DNA from: an uncultured Bacteroidota bacterium
Lineage (GTDB): Bacteria; Bacteroidota; Bacteroidia; Bacteroidales; UBA932
Direction of reading: 5' to 3'
DNA length: 64,000 bases
Assembly (NCBI GenBank): GCA_937901965.1
Contig: CALGSW010000001.1
Location: forward strand, 62,001-126,000
The position numbers were made by a program, and so were the translations under genes. This document shows, piece after piece, positions 1 through 8,853 of this stretch (positions within the stretch are counted from its first letter, which is position 1; the number at the start of each line of letters is the position of its first letter). The notes beneath the pieces were generated by a model. That model saw only the letters and a program-made list of their open reading frames with translations, was not told the DNA's origin and ran no database searches.

Positions 1-728
1 AGAATCAAGACGAGCTGCTTGATGGAAATGATACAGTATATGAAACTCTAGATAAGATAGCAACAGGTGATATACGGACGAGACTAAGAGATATCTTAGG
101 AGCATTTCTATTTAGAGGAGAGGATGTTGACAAGAGAGTTTCCGTTTTAAGTGGAGGCGAAAAATCAAGATTAGCGATGGCTAAACTGATACTAAAGCCA
201 TATAATTTACTTGCTCTTGATGAACCAACAAATCATATGGACATCAGGTCAAAAGATATATTAAAACAATCTCTTTCAAAATATAATGGTACTCTTATCA
301 TTGTCTCTCATGACAGAGATTTTCTTGACGGATTGGTAAACAAGGTATTGGAATTTAGAGAAGGACGAATCCGAGAACATATCGGAAGTGTTTCAGACTA
401 TCTTGAAAGGCACAAACGAGAGGCGGAAGACTCCGCCATAATAAATAATATTACTTCTTCTAAAAAAACTATAGAGAGTAATCCCAAAAATCTTAGTTAT
501 CATAATAAGGATAGTAGAGAAGAGGGTAAAGAGGAGAGACGAAGAAGACAGAACATTGAAAAATGTGAAGTTCTTATAGAACAAACAGAGGGTGAACTAG
601 CTTCTATTGAGAATGAACTGGCAGATCTTCATGATAGGACAAAACTAAGTGAACTTATTAATAAATATGACGTTTTAAAGGAGAAACTTTCCAAACTGAT
701 GGATCAATGGGAGTCACTCCACAATTAA
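1..728 (+). CDS. ABC-F family ATPase, C-terminal part (5' end outside window)
   Basis: The open frame runs in from the left edge, so the first ATP-binding domain is missing. What remains is the second ABC domain: the signature LSGGEKSRLAMAKL (about nt 150-190), the Walker B LLALDEPTNHMD typical of ABC-F proteins, and the switch histidine in IIVSHDRDFL. There are no membrane segments. A charged C-terminal region (about residues 180-242 of the visible part) looks like the coiled-coil tail found in many ABC-F proteins. The family acts on ribosomes, either in translation or as antibiotic-resistance ribosome protectors. The visible part does not distinguish Uup/EttA-like housekeeping from resistance types, though the plain context next to rlmB favours housekeeping. 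The next gene starts 13 bases downstream, probably in the same operon. Confidence 0.88.
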   Translation, partial: NQDELLDGNDTVYETLDKIATGDIRTRLRDILGAFLFRGEDVDKRVSVLSGGEKSRLAMAKLILKPYNLLALDEPTNHMDIRSKDILKQSLSKYNGTLIIVSHDRDFLDGLVNKVLEFREGRIREHIGSVSDYLERHKREAEDSAIINNITSSKKTIESNPKNLSYHNKDSREEGKEERRRRQNIEKCEVLIEQTEGELASIENELADLHDRTKLSELINKYDVLKEKLSKLMDQWESLHN

Positions 729-741
729 TAAAATAGAATAA

Positions 742-1482
742 ATGGAAAACAAAAATGAGTATCTCTTTGGGATGCATCCTGTAAAAGAGGCTCTGGAAGC
801 GGGCAAAAAAATAGAAAAGGTTATGTTTAGACAGGGACTTGACGGAGTTCAGTTTCACAGCCTTTTAAAAATGCTTCAGGAAGCAGGTGTGAGTGTACAG
901 TTTGTACCGGAAGAGAGACTGAACAGATTTACCAAAGGAAGACATCAAGGTGTTGTTGCAATGATATCACAAGTTGAGTATACTTCTATTGAAAAAATAG
1001 TTGAAAACGCACTTTCTGAAGATCGTTCTCCAATTATTGTTCTTTTAGATGGAGTAAGTGATGTAAGAAATTTTGGGGCAACTGCAAGAAGTGCTGAATG
1101 TGCAGGTGCGAAAGGTATTATTTTACCAGCTAAGGGAGGAGCTGCTGTTAATGCAGATGCAATAAAAGCATCAGCTGGCGCATTGCTGAGAGTCCCCGCT
1201 GCAAAAGTATCTAATTTAAGATCTGCTGTATATTATCTAATTGAAAGTGGTTTTCAGATAGTTGCGGCAACTGAACGGGGTGATGTAAGCATTTACGAAA
1301 TTGACTTTAAAAAGCCAACTGCGGTAATTATGGGCTCAGAAGAGAGAGGAGTCTCAGATTCATTACTCTCTATATCTGAATTTAAAGCAAGAATTCCACA
1401 AGCCGGGAAAATTGGATCATTGAATGTCTCTGTTGCGGCCTCAGTGATTATGTTTGAGGCTATGAGGCAGAAAGCCGTCTGA
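742..1482 (+). CDS. rlmB: 23S rRNA (guanosine-2'-O-)-methyltransferase RlmB, TrmH/SPOUT family
   Basis: This 246-aa protein has the RlmB architecture. A small N-terminal substrate-binding domain begins NEYLFGMHPVKEAL, followed by a SPOUT domain with the three TrmH motifs: LLDGVSDVRNFGATARSAE, IMGSEERGVS, and IPQAGKIGSLNVSVAASV, which forms the trefoil knot that holds S-adenosylmethionine. RlmB methylates the 2'-hydroxyl of G2251 in the 23S rRNA P loop in E. coli numbering. Length matches the family (about 245 aa). It follows the ABC-F gene by 13 bases. Its last 23 bases overlap, tail to tail, the end of another SPOUT methyltransferase on the minus strand. Other TrmH-type specificities are possible, but the N-terminal domain favours RlmB. 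Confidence 0.9.
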   Translation: MENKNEYLFGMHPVKEALEAGKKIEKVMFRQGLDGVQFHSLLKMLQEAGVSVQFVPEERLNRFTKGRHQGVVAMISQVEYTSIEKIVENALSEDRSPIIVLLDGVSDVRNFGATARSAECAGAKGIILPAKGGAAVNADAIKASAGALLRVPAAKVSNLRSAVYYLIESGFQIVAATERGDVSIYEIDFKKPTAVIMGSEERGVSDSLLSISEFKARIPQAGKIGSLNVSVAASVIMFEAMRQKAV

Positions 1483-2173
1483 ATTCCGAACAAATTATTG
1501 CAGTTGCAACTGCAACGTTGAGAGACTCTCCTCTTTCTGAATTTACGGGAAATGGAGGTATTTTGATTCTATTGTCTATAGCCATTGATACTTCATCAGA
1601 TATACCATCTGATTCGCTTCCTAATACTATGATTCCTCTGTTTTCAATATTAGCATCATAAATTGAGGGAGCGTGCAAAAATGTACCATATACTGGAATT
1701 ATTTTTTTGTTTTTTTCAATAAAGGACTTTAATTCAAGATAATGTGCTTTAACTCTGAATATCGCTCCCATTGATGCCTGAACACATTTGGGATTATATA
1801 ATTCAACAGATCCCGGTGAAATGAATATATCGTCTATACCGTACCAATCAGCTATTCTAATAATTGTTCCAAGATTACCCGGATCTTTGACGGAGTCAAG
1901 AGCCAGATAGAGTTTACCAGGGTTGATTTCATACGTAGGTATATCAGGCATCTTAACTATAGCAAGAACAGGTGAGGGGGTTGACATAAGAGAGATCCTT
2001 GACATATTCTCCTCACCAATCGTATCTTTGTGAAATATTTTCAAAATTGCTGCTCCACTTTTCTCTGCTTCATACAACAATTTCTCTCCCTCAATGATAA
2101 ACATTGAGTTTTCATCTCTGAATTTCTTTTGAGAGAGAGATCTGATGAATTTTAATTCTTGCTTTGATATCAT
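1460..2173 (-). CDS. TrmH-family RNA 2'-O-methyltransferase (SPOUT), specificity unknown
   Basis: This protein of about 237 aa has an N-terminal RNA-binding domain (around residues 10-80, with the typical FIIEGEKLLYEA) and a SPOUT domain with LALDSVKDPGNLGTIIRIAD, VLGSESDGIS and PPFPVNSERGESLNVAVATA. It belongs to the TrmH group of 2'-O-ribose methyltransferases, but the sequence does not tell which rRNA or tRNA nucleotide is modified. I chose the ATG at 2173 over the TTG three bases upstream, because it gives a TGATG overlap with the stop of the upstream arginine decarboxylase gene. That arrangement implies translational coupling. Its 3' end overlaps rlmB by 23 bases on the opposite strand. 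Confidence 0.85.
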   Translation of the reverse strand: MISKQELKFIRSLSQKKFRDENSMFIIEGEKLLYEAEKSGAAILKIFHKDTIGEENMSRISLMSTPSPVLAIVKMPDIPTYEINPGKLYLALDSVKDPGNLGTIIRIADWYGIDDIFISPGSVELYNPKCVQASMGAIFRVKAHYLELKSFIEKNKKIIPVYGTFLHAPSIYDANIENRGIIVLGSESDGISDEVSMAIDNRIKIPPFPVNSERGESLNVAVATAIICSEFRRLSAS

Positions 2174-3564
2174 CAATAACCAAGAATTTTAAGCATTGAT
2201 TTATAAGTCTGTTCTTTACTGAACAATTTTGTAAAGTATTCTCCGCTTTCGTCAAGGTCAATTATAATATGTTTTGGAGCCGGTTGTAGACAATGTTGAA
2301 TACCACCAAAGCCTGCAATTGACTCCTGGTATGCACCTGTATGGAAAAAACCTATATAGAGAGGCTCCTCTTCGTTTAATACAGGTAGGAATATTGCATT
2401 TGCATGGGCTTCAGCATTATAATAGTCTTGGCTATCACAAGTTAATCCACCAAGGAAAACTCTTTGATACTCTTGATTCCACTTATTAACCGGAAGTAGA
2501 ATAAATCTTTGTTTAAGTCCCCAGGTATCTGGCAGAGTGGTCATAAAAGAACTGTCTACCATATACCATCTTTCACGGTCGTTTTGCTGTTTCTGACCCA
2601 TAACCTGATAAATTGTAGCGCCACTCTCTCCAACGGTAAAACTTCCAAATTCAGTAAATATATGAGGCTCAGGTATATTTCTTTGTTGGCAAATACTTTT
2701 TATCTGTGCAATTATCTCTTCAGCCATGTACTCATAGTCATAGTCCTGGGCAAGTGAGTTTTTAATTGGAAAACCACCACCAATATTAAGAGAATCCAGC
2801 TCAGGGCACATTGCTTTTAAGTCACAATAAACAGATACGCATTTACTTAGCTCATTCCAATAATAGGCATTGTCTCTGATACCAGTATTAATAAAGAAAT
2901 GGAGCATTTTAAGTGAAAACTTCTTATTTTTTTTAATCTTACTCTCGTAGAAAGGAATAATATCACTGTATCTGATTCCAAGACGAGATGTGTAAAATTC
3001 AAACTTTGGTTCCTCTTCTGCAGCTATTCTGATTCCAATTTTAATATTGGATTCAATAGCTGAATCTAGCTGATCAAATTCATTCATATTATCCAGAACA
3101 GGAATTGTATTCTTCCATCCATTGTTAATTAATCCGGCAATATTTTCAATGTAAATGTCTTTCTTATATCCATTGCAAATAATATAATGATCTTTAGTTA
3201 TCACATTTTGTTCATGCAACGATTCAATCAGGTTCAAATCAAATGCTGAAGAGGTCTCAATGTGAATATCATTTTTTAAAGCCTCCTCCATAACAAAAGA
3301 GAAGTGCGAACTTTTAGTGCAATAGCAGTAGTTATAGTCTCCTTTATAATCCACTTTAGCCATAGCAACATTGAACATTCTTTTAGCTCTCTGAATCTGA
3401 GAAGATATTTTAGGTAAGTATGTAATTTTTAATGGCGTTCCATATTGCTCAATAAGATCCATTACTGGTATATTGTGAAAGTAAAGTTCACCCTCTTCAA
3501 CACGAAATTCATCCTGAGGAAACTCAAAAGATTGTTCAATCAAATCAATATATTTATTCTTCAT
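2173..3564 (-). CDS. speA: Arginine decarboxylase, alanine-racemase fold (Bacteroidota short type)
   Basis: This 463-aa fold-III PLP decarboxylase matches the short arginine decarboxylase common in Bacteroidota, unlike the roughly 630-aa E. coli SpeA. Visible motifs are YCYCTKSSHF near residue 80, with the likely PLP-binding lysine; SLNIGGGFP near 260, the glycine loop for PLP phosphate; EFGSFTVGESG; and GGLTCDSQDYYN near 375, whose CDS-x-D cysteine and aspartate contribute to the dimer active site. It should convert arginine to agmatine plus CO2, the first step of the agmatine route to polyamines. The leader carries a -7 box and tandem repeats (separate entries). Ornithine/lysine or carboxynorspermidine decarboxylase activity cannot be strictly excluded by motif reading. 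Confidence 0.82.
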   Translation of the reverse strand: MKNKYIDLIEQSFEFPQDEFRVEEGELYFHNIPVMDLIEQYGTPLKITYLPKISSQIQRAKRMFNVAMAKVDYKGDYNYCYCTKSSHFSFVMEEALKNDIHIETSSAFDLNLIESLHEQNVITKDHYIICNGYKKDIYIENIAGLINNGWKNTIPVLDNMNEFDQLDSAIESNIKIGIRIAAEEEPKFEFYTSRLGIRYSDIIPFYESKIKKNKKFSLKMLHFFINTGIRDNAYYWNELSKCVSVYCDLKAMCPELDSLNIGGGFPIKNSLAQDYDYEYMAEEIIAQIKSICQQRNIPEPHIFTEFGSFTVGESGATIYQVMGQKQQNDRERWYMVDSSFMTTLPDTWGLKQRFILLPVNKWNQEYQRVFLGGLTCDSQDYYNAEAHANAIFLPVLNEEEPLYIGFFHTGAYQESIAGFGGIQHCLQPAPKHIIIDLDESGEYFTKLFSKEQTYKSMLKILGY

Positions 3565-3570
3565 TGTTTA

Positions 3571-3625
3571 AATGTAACTTAGTTGGATTACCAAATTAAA
3601 ACTAATGTAACTTAATCGGATTAAG
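3571..3625. repeat. Two 20-bp direct repeats, one containing a 15-bp palindrome, in the speA leader
   Basis: aatgtaacttagttggatta (3571-3590) and aatgtaacttaatcggatta (3604-3623) agree at 18 of 20 positions and are spaced 33 bp start to start, about three helical turns. The second copy extends into a perfect interrupted palindrome, cttaatc-g-gattaag (3611-3625); the first is a degraded version. Both lie between the predicted speA start point (about 3629, minus strand) and its ATG, so they would sit in the leader RNA or act as operators just downstream of the promoter. Confidence 0.7.
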
Positions 3626-3632
3626 TTTGCGT

Positions 3633-3641
3633 GCAAATATA
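3633..3641 (-). promoter_or_regulatory. Predicted speA promoter, -7 box
   Basis: The minus strand reads TATATTTGC, a perfect match to the Bacteroidota -7 consensus TAnnTTTGC. No convincing TTG-type -33 box is seen at the usual 19-21 bp. The predicted leader is about 65 nt, longer than elsewhere in this window, and contains the tandem repeats. Confidence 0.5.
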
Positions 3642-3685
3642 TTTCTTTTTTATATTTTCTCTATAGAAAAACTTATAAATTAACT

Positions 3686-3694
3686 TATTTTTGC
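3686..3694 (+). promoter_or_regulatory. Predicted tamL promoter, -7 box
   Basis: TATTTTTGC matches TAnnTTTGC exactly and is followed by A, as at 13581 and 46649. Transcription would begin near 3698. This makes the TTG at 3701 an unlikely start codon and supports the ATG at 3713. Confidence 0.55.
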
Positions 3695-3712
3695 ATAAAA
3701 TTGATTAACAGC

Positions 3713-5986
3713 ATGAAGAGAAGATTTTCAGCTAATATTGCTTTTACTTTGATGTTAAGTCTTTTGGCTTCATGCAGTACAGTTAAGATTGTGCCTGAAG
3801 GGGAGTATCGGCTTAAAAAAAATTCGGTTTTTATTCCCGTATCATCAAAAATAAAAGAGTCTGATCTTATGTCATATATCAGACAAAAGCCAAACAGTGA
3901 ATTTCTTTTTGGATGGAATCCATTCTTAAGCATTTACAACTGGAGTGATGGAACCGGTAGTGGCTGGGACAGGTTTGTAACAAGGCTGGGACAGGCTCCT
4001 GTGATATTTGACAGTGCCCTGGTCAAAAAGAGTAATGAGAATATCTCAAGCCATCTTGAATCTCTCGGATATTATAACAGTAAAGTAAAAGATAGTATTA
4101 CCCTTAAAAACAAGCTTGCATCGGTGACATACTCTGTTTATCCGGGTAAGAGATATCTTATCTCAGATATTTCTTATAATATCACTGACGACTCAATTAA
4201 AAACTTTGTGCTAAAGGATACATCTTCATCTTTGATCAAAACGGGGAAATACCTCTCTGAAAAACAACTTGAAACTGAAAGTGAAAGAATAACTGCCAAG
4301 CTAAGAGATGCTGGATATTATAATTTTTCAAAAAATTATTTCTTTTTTCAAGCAGATACACTTGCAAAAAGAGATTCAGCAAAACTCCTGATTCAGATTT
4401 TGAACTATACAAGAAATGAAAAACCTGATGAGGCGAGAAAACACAGTAAATATTTAATTAATAATGTTAAAATATATACAGCATACGATCCTACGGAGCA
4501 GACAACTCAGCTTTATCAGAATAGAGATACAACAACAATAGATAACATTGAAATAATATCTCCAGAAGGTGGGGTTATTAAACCATCAGTATTGTACAAA
4601 ATGAATCAGATAAGGCCCGGAACTCTATACTCAGAAAAAAGGGTCAATAACACATATGACAGATTACTCGCTTTAAGACTATTTTCCGGAGTTAATCTAC
4701 AATTTGATGAGCAAGCAGATTACCAGAATGATTCATCCGGTTATCCCGGTGTGAACGCCACTATAAGGTTAACACCATCAAAAATGCAGGGTTATAAGAT
4801 TAATATTGAGGCATCAAGTAATTCAAACGGGCTTCTGGGTGTATCTCCGGCTATCTCATATTACCATAAAAACATTTTTAGGGGAGGGGAGTGGCTTAAC
4901 CTTGGCTTTATGGGTAACTTTCAATTTAAAATAAATGATCCGGTGAAGTCTACTGAGTTAGGAGTATCTGCAGGAATTTCTACACCTAACTTTTTACTAC
5001 TACCAGACAGAATCTTTAAAAACTCTGTACCCAGAACTGAAATAACATTAAGTTATAACTATCAGAACAGACCAGAATTTACAAGAAATCTAATATCATT
5101 TAACTATGGTTATAACTGGAATAATGGTAAAATGTATTACAGGATAAGTCCGATACAGTTAAGCATTGTTAAATTAAATAACTTGTCTGAATCCTTCTTT
5201 GCAAGTCTTACAGACCCTTTCCTGAGAAATTCATACAAAAATCACTTTGACTTAGGTTCTGGAGCGACCTTATATTACACCACTGATGCCTCCCCTAATC
5301 CAAAAAATTCATTTTTATACATCAGATGGACTAATGATATCTCAGGGAACCTAATCGGGCTTTTTAACTCAAAACTCCCCTCAGATTCTACAGGAGCAAA
5401 GACTATCTGGAAAACTCCTTACGCTCAATATTTCAGGACAGATTTTACCGTCTCTAAGACATGGCGAATTGATGAAAAGAACGCCTTTGCAGCCAGGTTC
5501 AATGGTGGCCTTGGTATTGCGTACGGAAATTCAAAATCTCTTCCATTTGAAAAACTTTTTTATGCAGGTGGAGCTAACAGTTTAAGAGGTTGGCAGGCAA
5601 GATCAGTGGGGCCTGGATCGTCTCCTGTTGATACGACTTTTTCAATTCCTAACCAGACTGGGGATATTAAACTTGAATTTAACGCTGAATACAGATTTTT
5701 AATGTTCTGGAAAGTTGAAGGGGCCCTTTTTGCCGATATGGGAAACATATGGACATTAAAAGCAGAATCAGGAAGGGAAGAGGGGAGATTCAAAATCAAT
5801 GATTTCTATAAAAGTCTAGCTTTCAACTGGGGATTCGGGGCGCGGTTAAATCTTGATTTTGTAATTCTCAGGCTTGACTTGGGTATGGTTGCTTATGACC
5901 CTGTAAAACGAAATTGGATAAAACCATTTAATTGGTTCCAGAGAGACACTTACAGCCTTCAATTTGGGGTTGGCTATCCATTTTAA
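3713..5986 (+). CDS. tamL: TamL-like outer-membrane assembly lipoprotein (BamA/TamA, Omp85 family)
   Basis: This protein of about 757 aa begins with a lipoprotein signal ending in LLASC (acylated Cys about residue 21). Next comes a periplasmic region of POTRA-like repeats (roughly 25-330) and a C-terminal Omp85 beta-barrel (about 340-757). The barrel includes GGANSLRGWQARSVGPG, which matches the conserved RG loop, and a terminal aromatic strand ending in F. Bacteroidota carry TamL, a lipidated TamA relative, which works with TamB in envelope biogenesis. No tamB is in this window, so the partner must lie elsewhere. The start at 3713 is chosen because a -7 box lies just before the alternative TTG at 3701. 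The stop overlaps rmuC by four bases tail to tail. Confidence 0.85.
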   Translation: MKRRFSANIAFTLMLSLLASCSTVKIVPEGEYRLKKNSVFIPVSSKIKESDLMSYIRQKPNSEFLFGWNPFLSIYNWSDGTGSGWDRFVTRLGQAPVIFDSALVKKSNENISSHLESLGYYNSKVKDSITLKNKLASVTYSVYPGKRYLISDISYNITDDSIKNFVLKDTSSSLIKTGKYLSEKQLETESERITAKLRDAGYYNFSKNYFFFQADTLAKRDSAKLLIQILNYTRNEKPDEARKHSKYLINNVKIYTAYDPTEQTTQLYQNRDTTTIDNIEIISPEGGVIKPSVLYKMNQIRPGTLYSEKRVNNTYDRLLALRLFSGVNLQFDEQADYQNDSSGYPGVNATIRLTPSKMQGYKINIEASSNSNGLLGVSPAISYYHKNIFRGGEWLNLGFMGNFQFKINDPVKSTELGVSAGISTPNFLLLPDRIFKNSVPRTEITLSYNYQNRPEFTRNLISFNYGYNWNNGKMYYRISPIQLSIVKLNNLSESFFASLTDPFLRNSYKNHFDLGSGATLYYTTDASPNPKNSFLYIRWTNDISGNLIGLFNSKLPSDSTGAKTIWKTPYAQYFRTDFTVSKTWRIDEKNAFAARFNGGLGIAYGNSKSLPFEKLFYAGGANSLRGWQARSVGPGSSPVDTTFSIPNQTGDIKLEFNAEYRFLMFWKVEGALFADMGNIWTLKAESGREEGRFKINDFYKSLAFNWGFGARLNLDFVILRLDLGMVAYDPVKRNWIKPFNWFQRDTYSLQFGVGYPF

Positions 5987-7356
5987 TCAATAGTATCATC
6001 TTCAGAAAGTGATTCTTCTATTTCAAGTTTAAGCTCTTTTTTTGTTTTCAGCCCAAGCTTTTTAAGTTTTTCTGTTTGTAATACAAGATTGTCTTTTCCT
6101 GATGACAACTGTTTAATAGCCTCATCATACTTATCTCTGGCTTTATCAATAGAGTTGCCAATATCTTTAAGATTTTCAACAAATCCAACGAACTTATCAT
6201 ATAATTTAGCACCCCTTTCAGCTATTGCAATCGCATTCCTGTTCTGATACTCTCGTTTCCACAAATCAACAATTAATTTGAGAGAGGTAATGAGATTGGT
6301 AGGGCTCATTAAAAGGATTCTCTTCTCATAAGCAAAGCTCCATAAATCAGGATCACCCTGTAGAGCAGCTATGTAAGCAGGTTCACTTGGGATGAACATC
6401 ATAACAAAGTCAAGAGATTTATGGAAATCATCATATCCTTTAGCACTTAAAGAGATTATGTGATTTTTTACTGCAGATACATGTGCCTCCAGCTCACTTT
6501 TTTGTATAGCCGGATCTGTAGCTTCAATGTATCTTAAATAAGCATTTAAAGAGACTTTTGAGTCAATAATAACATTACGGTTATCCGGATATTTAACAAT
6601 CGCATCCGGCCTCATTTTTTTTTCTAATGAGTCTGATTTCAAAGCATTCCCGGCTTCATCGGTAAGCTGTTCTTCAATAGTGTACTCTTCACCTTTTCTT
6701 AAACCGGACATCTCCAGCAATTTTTCAAGAATCATCTCTCCCCATCTTCCCTGTGTTTTAGCCTCCCCCTTAAGAGCCTTGGTAAGATTTCTGGCTTCTT
6801 CACCAATAGACTGATTCAGAAGCGCCAGCTCTTTAACCTTTTCGCCAAGTGAAAATCTCTCTTTTGATTCTCTGTCATACACCTCAGTCACTTTTGTCTT
6901 AAATTCATCAATATTTTTTCCTAATGGTTCAAGAATCTCTTTTAAGTTATTCTTATTTAACTGAGTAAATTTTTCTGATTTAGACTCCAGTATTTTATTT
7001 GCAATATTTTCAAATTCAAGGTTAAATTTTTTTGCCATCTCCTCAATCTCAAGCTTTTGAATCTTTAACTTTTCAATCAAAGAATTGTTTTCAGCAAGTG
7101 AAGAGGCTAACTTTTCGTTTGCTAAGTTGTACTTATCTGTTAAAGAATTTAACTCTGTTTTATAGTTTTTTATGTCTTCAATTTTCTCAGAAATAATTCT
7201 CTCTGCCGCCTCAAGCCTTACTTTTCCCTCCATGATTGCTGCAGTTAAATTATTTTCAAGGATATTATGCTTTTTTGAGGTTATTACCTGAGCTATAAGC
7301 CAACCTGTCAACCCTCCAATAAATAAGCCTGCAGCTATATAAATTAAGTATGCCAT
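5983..7356 (-). CDS. rmuC: RmuC family DNA recombination protein
   Basis: This 457-aa protein has one N-terminal membrane helix (about residues 3-25), a long coiled-coil region (about 30-190) and a RmuC nuclease-like domain (about 195-400). The RmuC domain contains GEAKTQGRWGEMILEKLLE, RPDAIVKYPDNRNVIIDSKV and FIPSEPAYIAALQ. RmuC proteins limit inversions and other rearrangements at repeats; biochemistry is incomplete, but the DSKV segment resembles a restriction-endonuclease-like core. A possible -7 box on the minus strand lies at 7384-7391 (TACCTTTG), so it may be transcribed apart from mnmE. The two genes are 56 bases apart. Confidence 0.92.
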   Translation of the reverse strand: MAYLIYIAAGLFIGGLTGWLIAQVITSKKHNILENNLTAAIMEGKVRLEAAERIISEKIEDIKNYKTELNSLTDKYNLANEKLASSLAENNSLIEKLKIQKLEIEEMAKKFNLEFENIANKILESKSEKFTQLNKNNLKEILEPLGKNIDEFKTKVTEVYDRESKERFSLGEKVKELALLNQSIGEEARNLTKALKGEAKTQGRWGEMILEKLLEMSGLRKGEEYTIEEQLTDEAGNALKSDSLEKKMRPDAIVKYPDNRNVIIDSKVSLNAYLRYIEATDPAIQKSELEAHVSAVKNHIISLSAKGYDDFHKSLDFVMMFIPSEPAYIAALQGDPDLWSFAYEKRILLMSPTNLITSLKLIVDLWKREYQNRNAIAIAERGAKLYDKFVGFVENLKDIGNSIDKARDKYDEAIKQLSSGKDNLVLQTEKLKKLGLKTKKELKLEIEESLSEDDTID

Positions 7357-7383
7357 TATTTAATTTTTATTTATGATTAGTCT

Positions 7384-7391
7384 CAAAGGTA
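7384..7391 (-). promoter_or_regulatory. Possible rmuC promoter, -7 box
   Basis: The minus strand reads TACCTTTG, matching TAnnTTTG, about 28 bases before the rmuC ATG and just past the mnmE stop. No clear -33 element was found. Confidence 0.35.
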
Positions 7392-7412
7392 GCTAAATAT
7401 CACCCAAATGGA

Positions 7413-8846
7413 TTATTTTCCGATACAGAATTTTGAGAAAATGTTTCCAAGTATCTCTTCAGTATTTATCTCTCCAACAATCTCGCCTAAATGGAATAAA
7501 GCCTCTCTTATATCCTGAGTGAGCAAATCAGTTGGAGCTTGATTATCAATACCATCTTCAACTCTGACCAATGCATCCAGAGCAAGAATTAAAGCCTGAT
7601 GATGTCTAACATTAGTCACTAATACTGTGTCATTTGGTACTTCAGACACATATGATGATGATGCTATAACTGATTTAAGCTCACTTATACCTGCCTCGTT
7701 TTTTGCCGATATTGGTAATATTGCCAAAGGATTAAGTCCTTTTAGTAACGGATAATCTTTAATATCATTTAGAAGAATATTAACTTTTGTTTCATCCTTG
7801 AGTGAATCAATCTTATTAACTGCTATGATAAATGATTGAGATGATATTGAAAATGAATCAGCTAAGCGTTTTATACTATCAGAAAAACTATCAGGTCGCT
7901 CTGAGTCAAGCACCAATATTATAACAGAAGCTTTTTTAATTTTTTCAAATGTTCTCTCTATGCCCAATATCTCAATTTGTTCTTCTGTCTTCCTTATACC
8001 GGCAGTGTCGATAAATCTGAATGCAACACCATTAATATTTACTACATCTTCAATAAAATCACGTGTTGTACCATGAATGTCTGAGACAATCGCTCTATCT
8101 TCGTCCAGTAATGAATTGAGCAAGGTGCTTTTTCCTGTGTTTGTAGCACCTACAATTGCCACTGGTATACCATTTTTAATGACATTACCTAAAGCAAAAG
8201 AATCAATTAATTTTTCTAAGTGTCGTTTAACGTCTGTAAGCAGATTTTTAAGTTTTTCTCTGTCCGCAAATTCAACATCTTCCTCACTAAAATCTAATTC
8301 CAACTCCATAAGTGATACCAGATCAAGTAAAGATGACCTCATTTGAAAAAGCTCATTTGAAAACCCACCCTTCATTTGTGTAATAGCAACTCTGTGTGCT
8401 GCTGAAGTTTCAGATGAGATAAGGTCAGCAACAGCCTCTGCTTGGGATAAATCCATCTTTCCATTAAGATACGCTCTCATAGAGAACTCCCCGGGACTTG
8501 CCTGTCTTACTTCATGAGAAAACAATAACATCAAAATTTGATTTCTAATGTATTGAGATCCGTGACAAAAAATCTCTACTGAGTCCTCTCCAGTGTATGA
8601 AAACGGAGATTTAAAAGTAACAACTAACACTTCGTCAATAAGCTGACCATTACTATAAATTGAACCAAACCTCATCATCCTGCTGGAGCCTGACTTCAAA
8701 GAAGGACCCTTGAGTGGTTTGAAAATTTTATCTACTGAATCTATTGAATACATGCCACTAACTCTGATTATAGAAATTGCAGAGCTGCCTCCGGGTGTTG
8801 CTACTGCACAAATTGTATCATTGTTAGACGAATATATATTTGCCAT
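7413..8846 (-). CDS. mnmE: tRNA uridine-5-carboxymethylaminomethyl modification GTPase MnmE
   Basis: This 477-aa protein has full MnmE architecture. The N-terminal folate-binding domain opens with ICAVATPGGSSAISIIRVSG. A helical domain is interrupted by a G domain (about residues 220-390) with P loop GATNTGKS, switch region GTTRDF, DTAGIRKTEEQ and NKID. The C-terminus ends in FCIGK, the conserved CIGK tail. With MnmG it installs the cmnm5 modification on wobble uridine of several tRNAs. It precedes rmuC and follows alkD by seven bases, so alkD-mnmE is probably co-transcribed. Confidence 0.95.
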   Translation of the reverse strand: MANIYSSNNDTICAVATPGGSSAISIIRVSGMYSIDSVDKIFKPLKGPSLKSGSSRMMRFGSIYSNGQLIDEVLVVTFKSPFSYTGEDSVEIFCHGSQYIRNQILMLLFSHEVRQASPGEFSMRAYLNGKMDLSQAEAVADLISSETSAAHRVAITQMKGGFSNELFQMRSSLLDLVSLMELELDFSEEDVEFADREKLKNLLTDVKRHLEKLIDSFALGNVIKNGIPVAIVGATNTGKSTLLNSLLDEDRAIVSDIHGTTRDFIEDVVNINGVAFRFIDTAGIRKTEEQIEILGIERTFEKIKKASVIILVLDSERPDSFSDSIKRLADSFSISSQSFIIAVNKIDSLKDETKVNILLNDIKDYPLLKGLNPLAILPISAKNEAGISELKSVIASSSYVSEVPNDTVLVTNVRHHQALILALDALVRVEDGIDNQAPTDLLTQDIREALFHLGEIVGEINTEEILGNIFSKFCIGK

Positions 8847-8853
8847 AATCTAT

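Noticed and set aside
5560..5799. Open frames on the strand opposite tamL, and similar frames opposite or inside most large genes
   Set aside because: They lie wholly within well-supported genes, lack recognisable domains and have no promoter or ribosome binding site; they are shadows.
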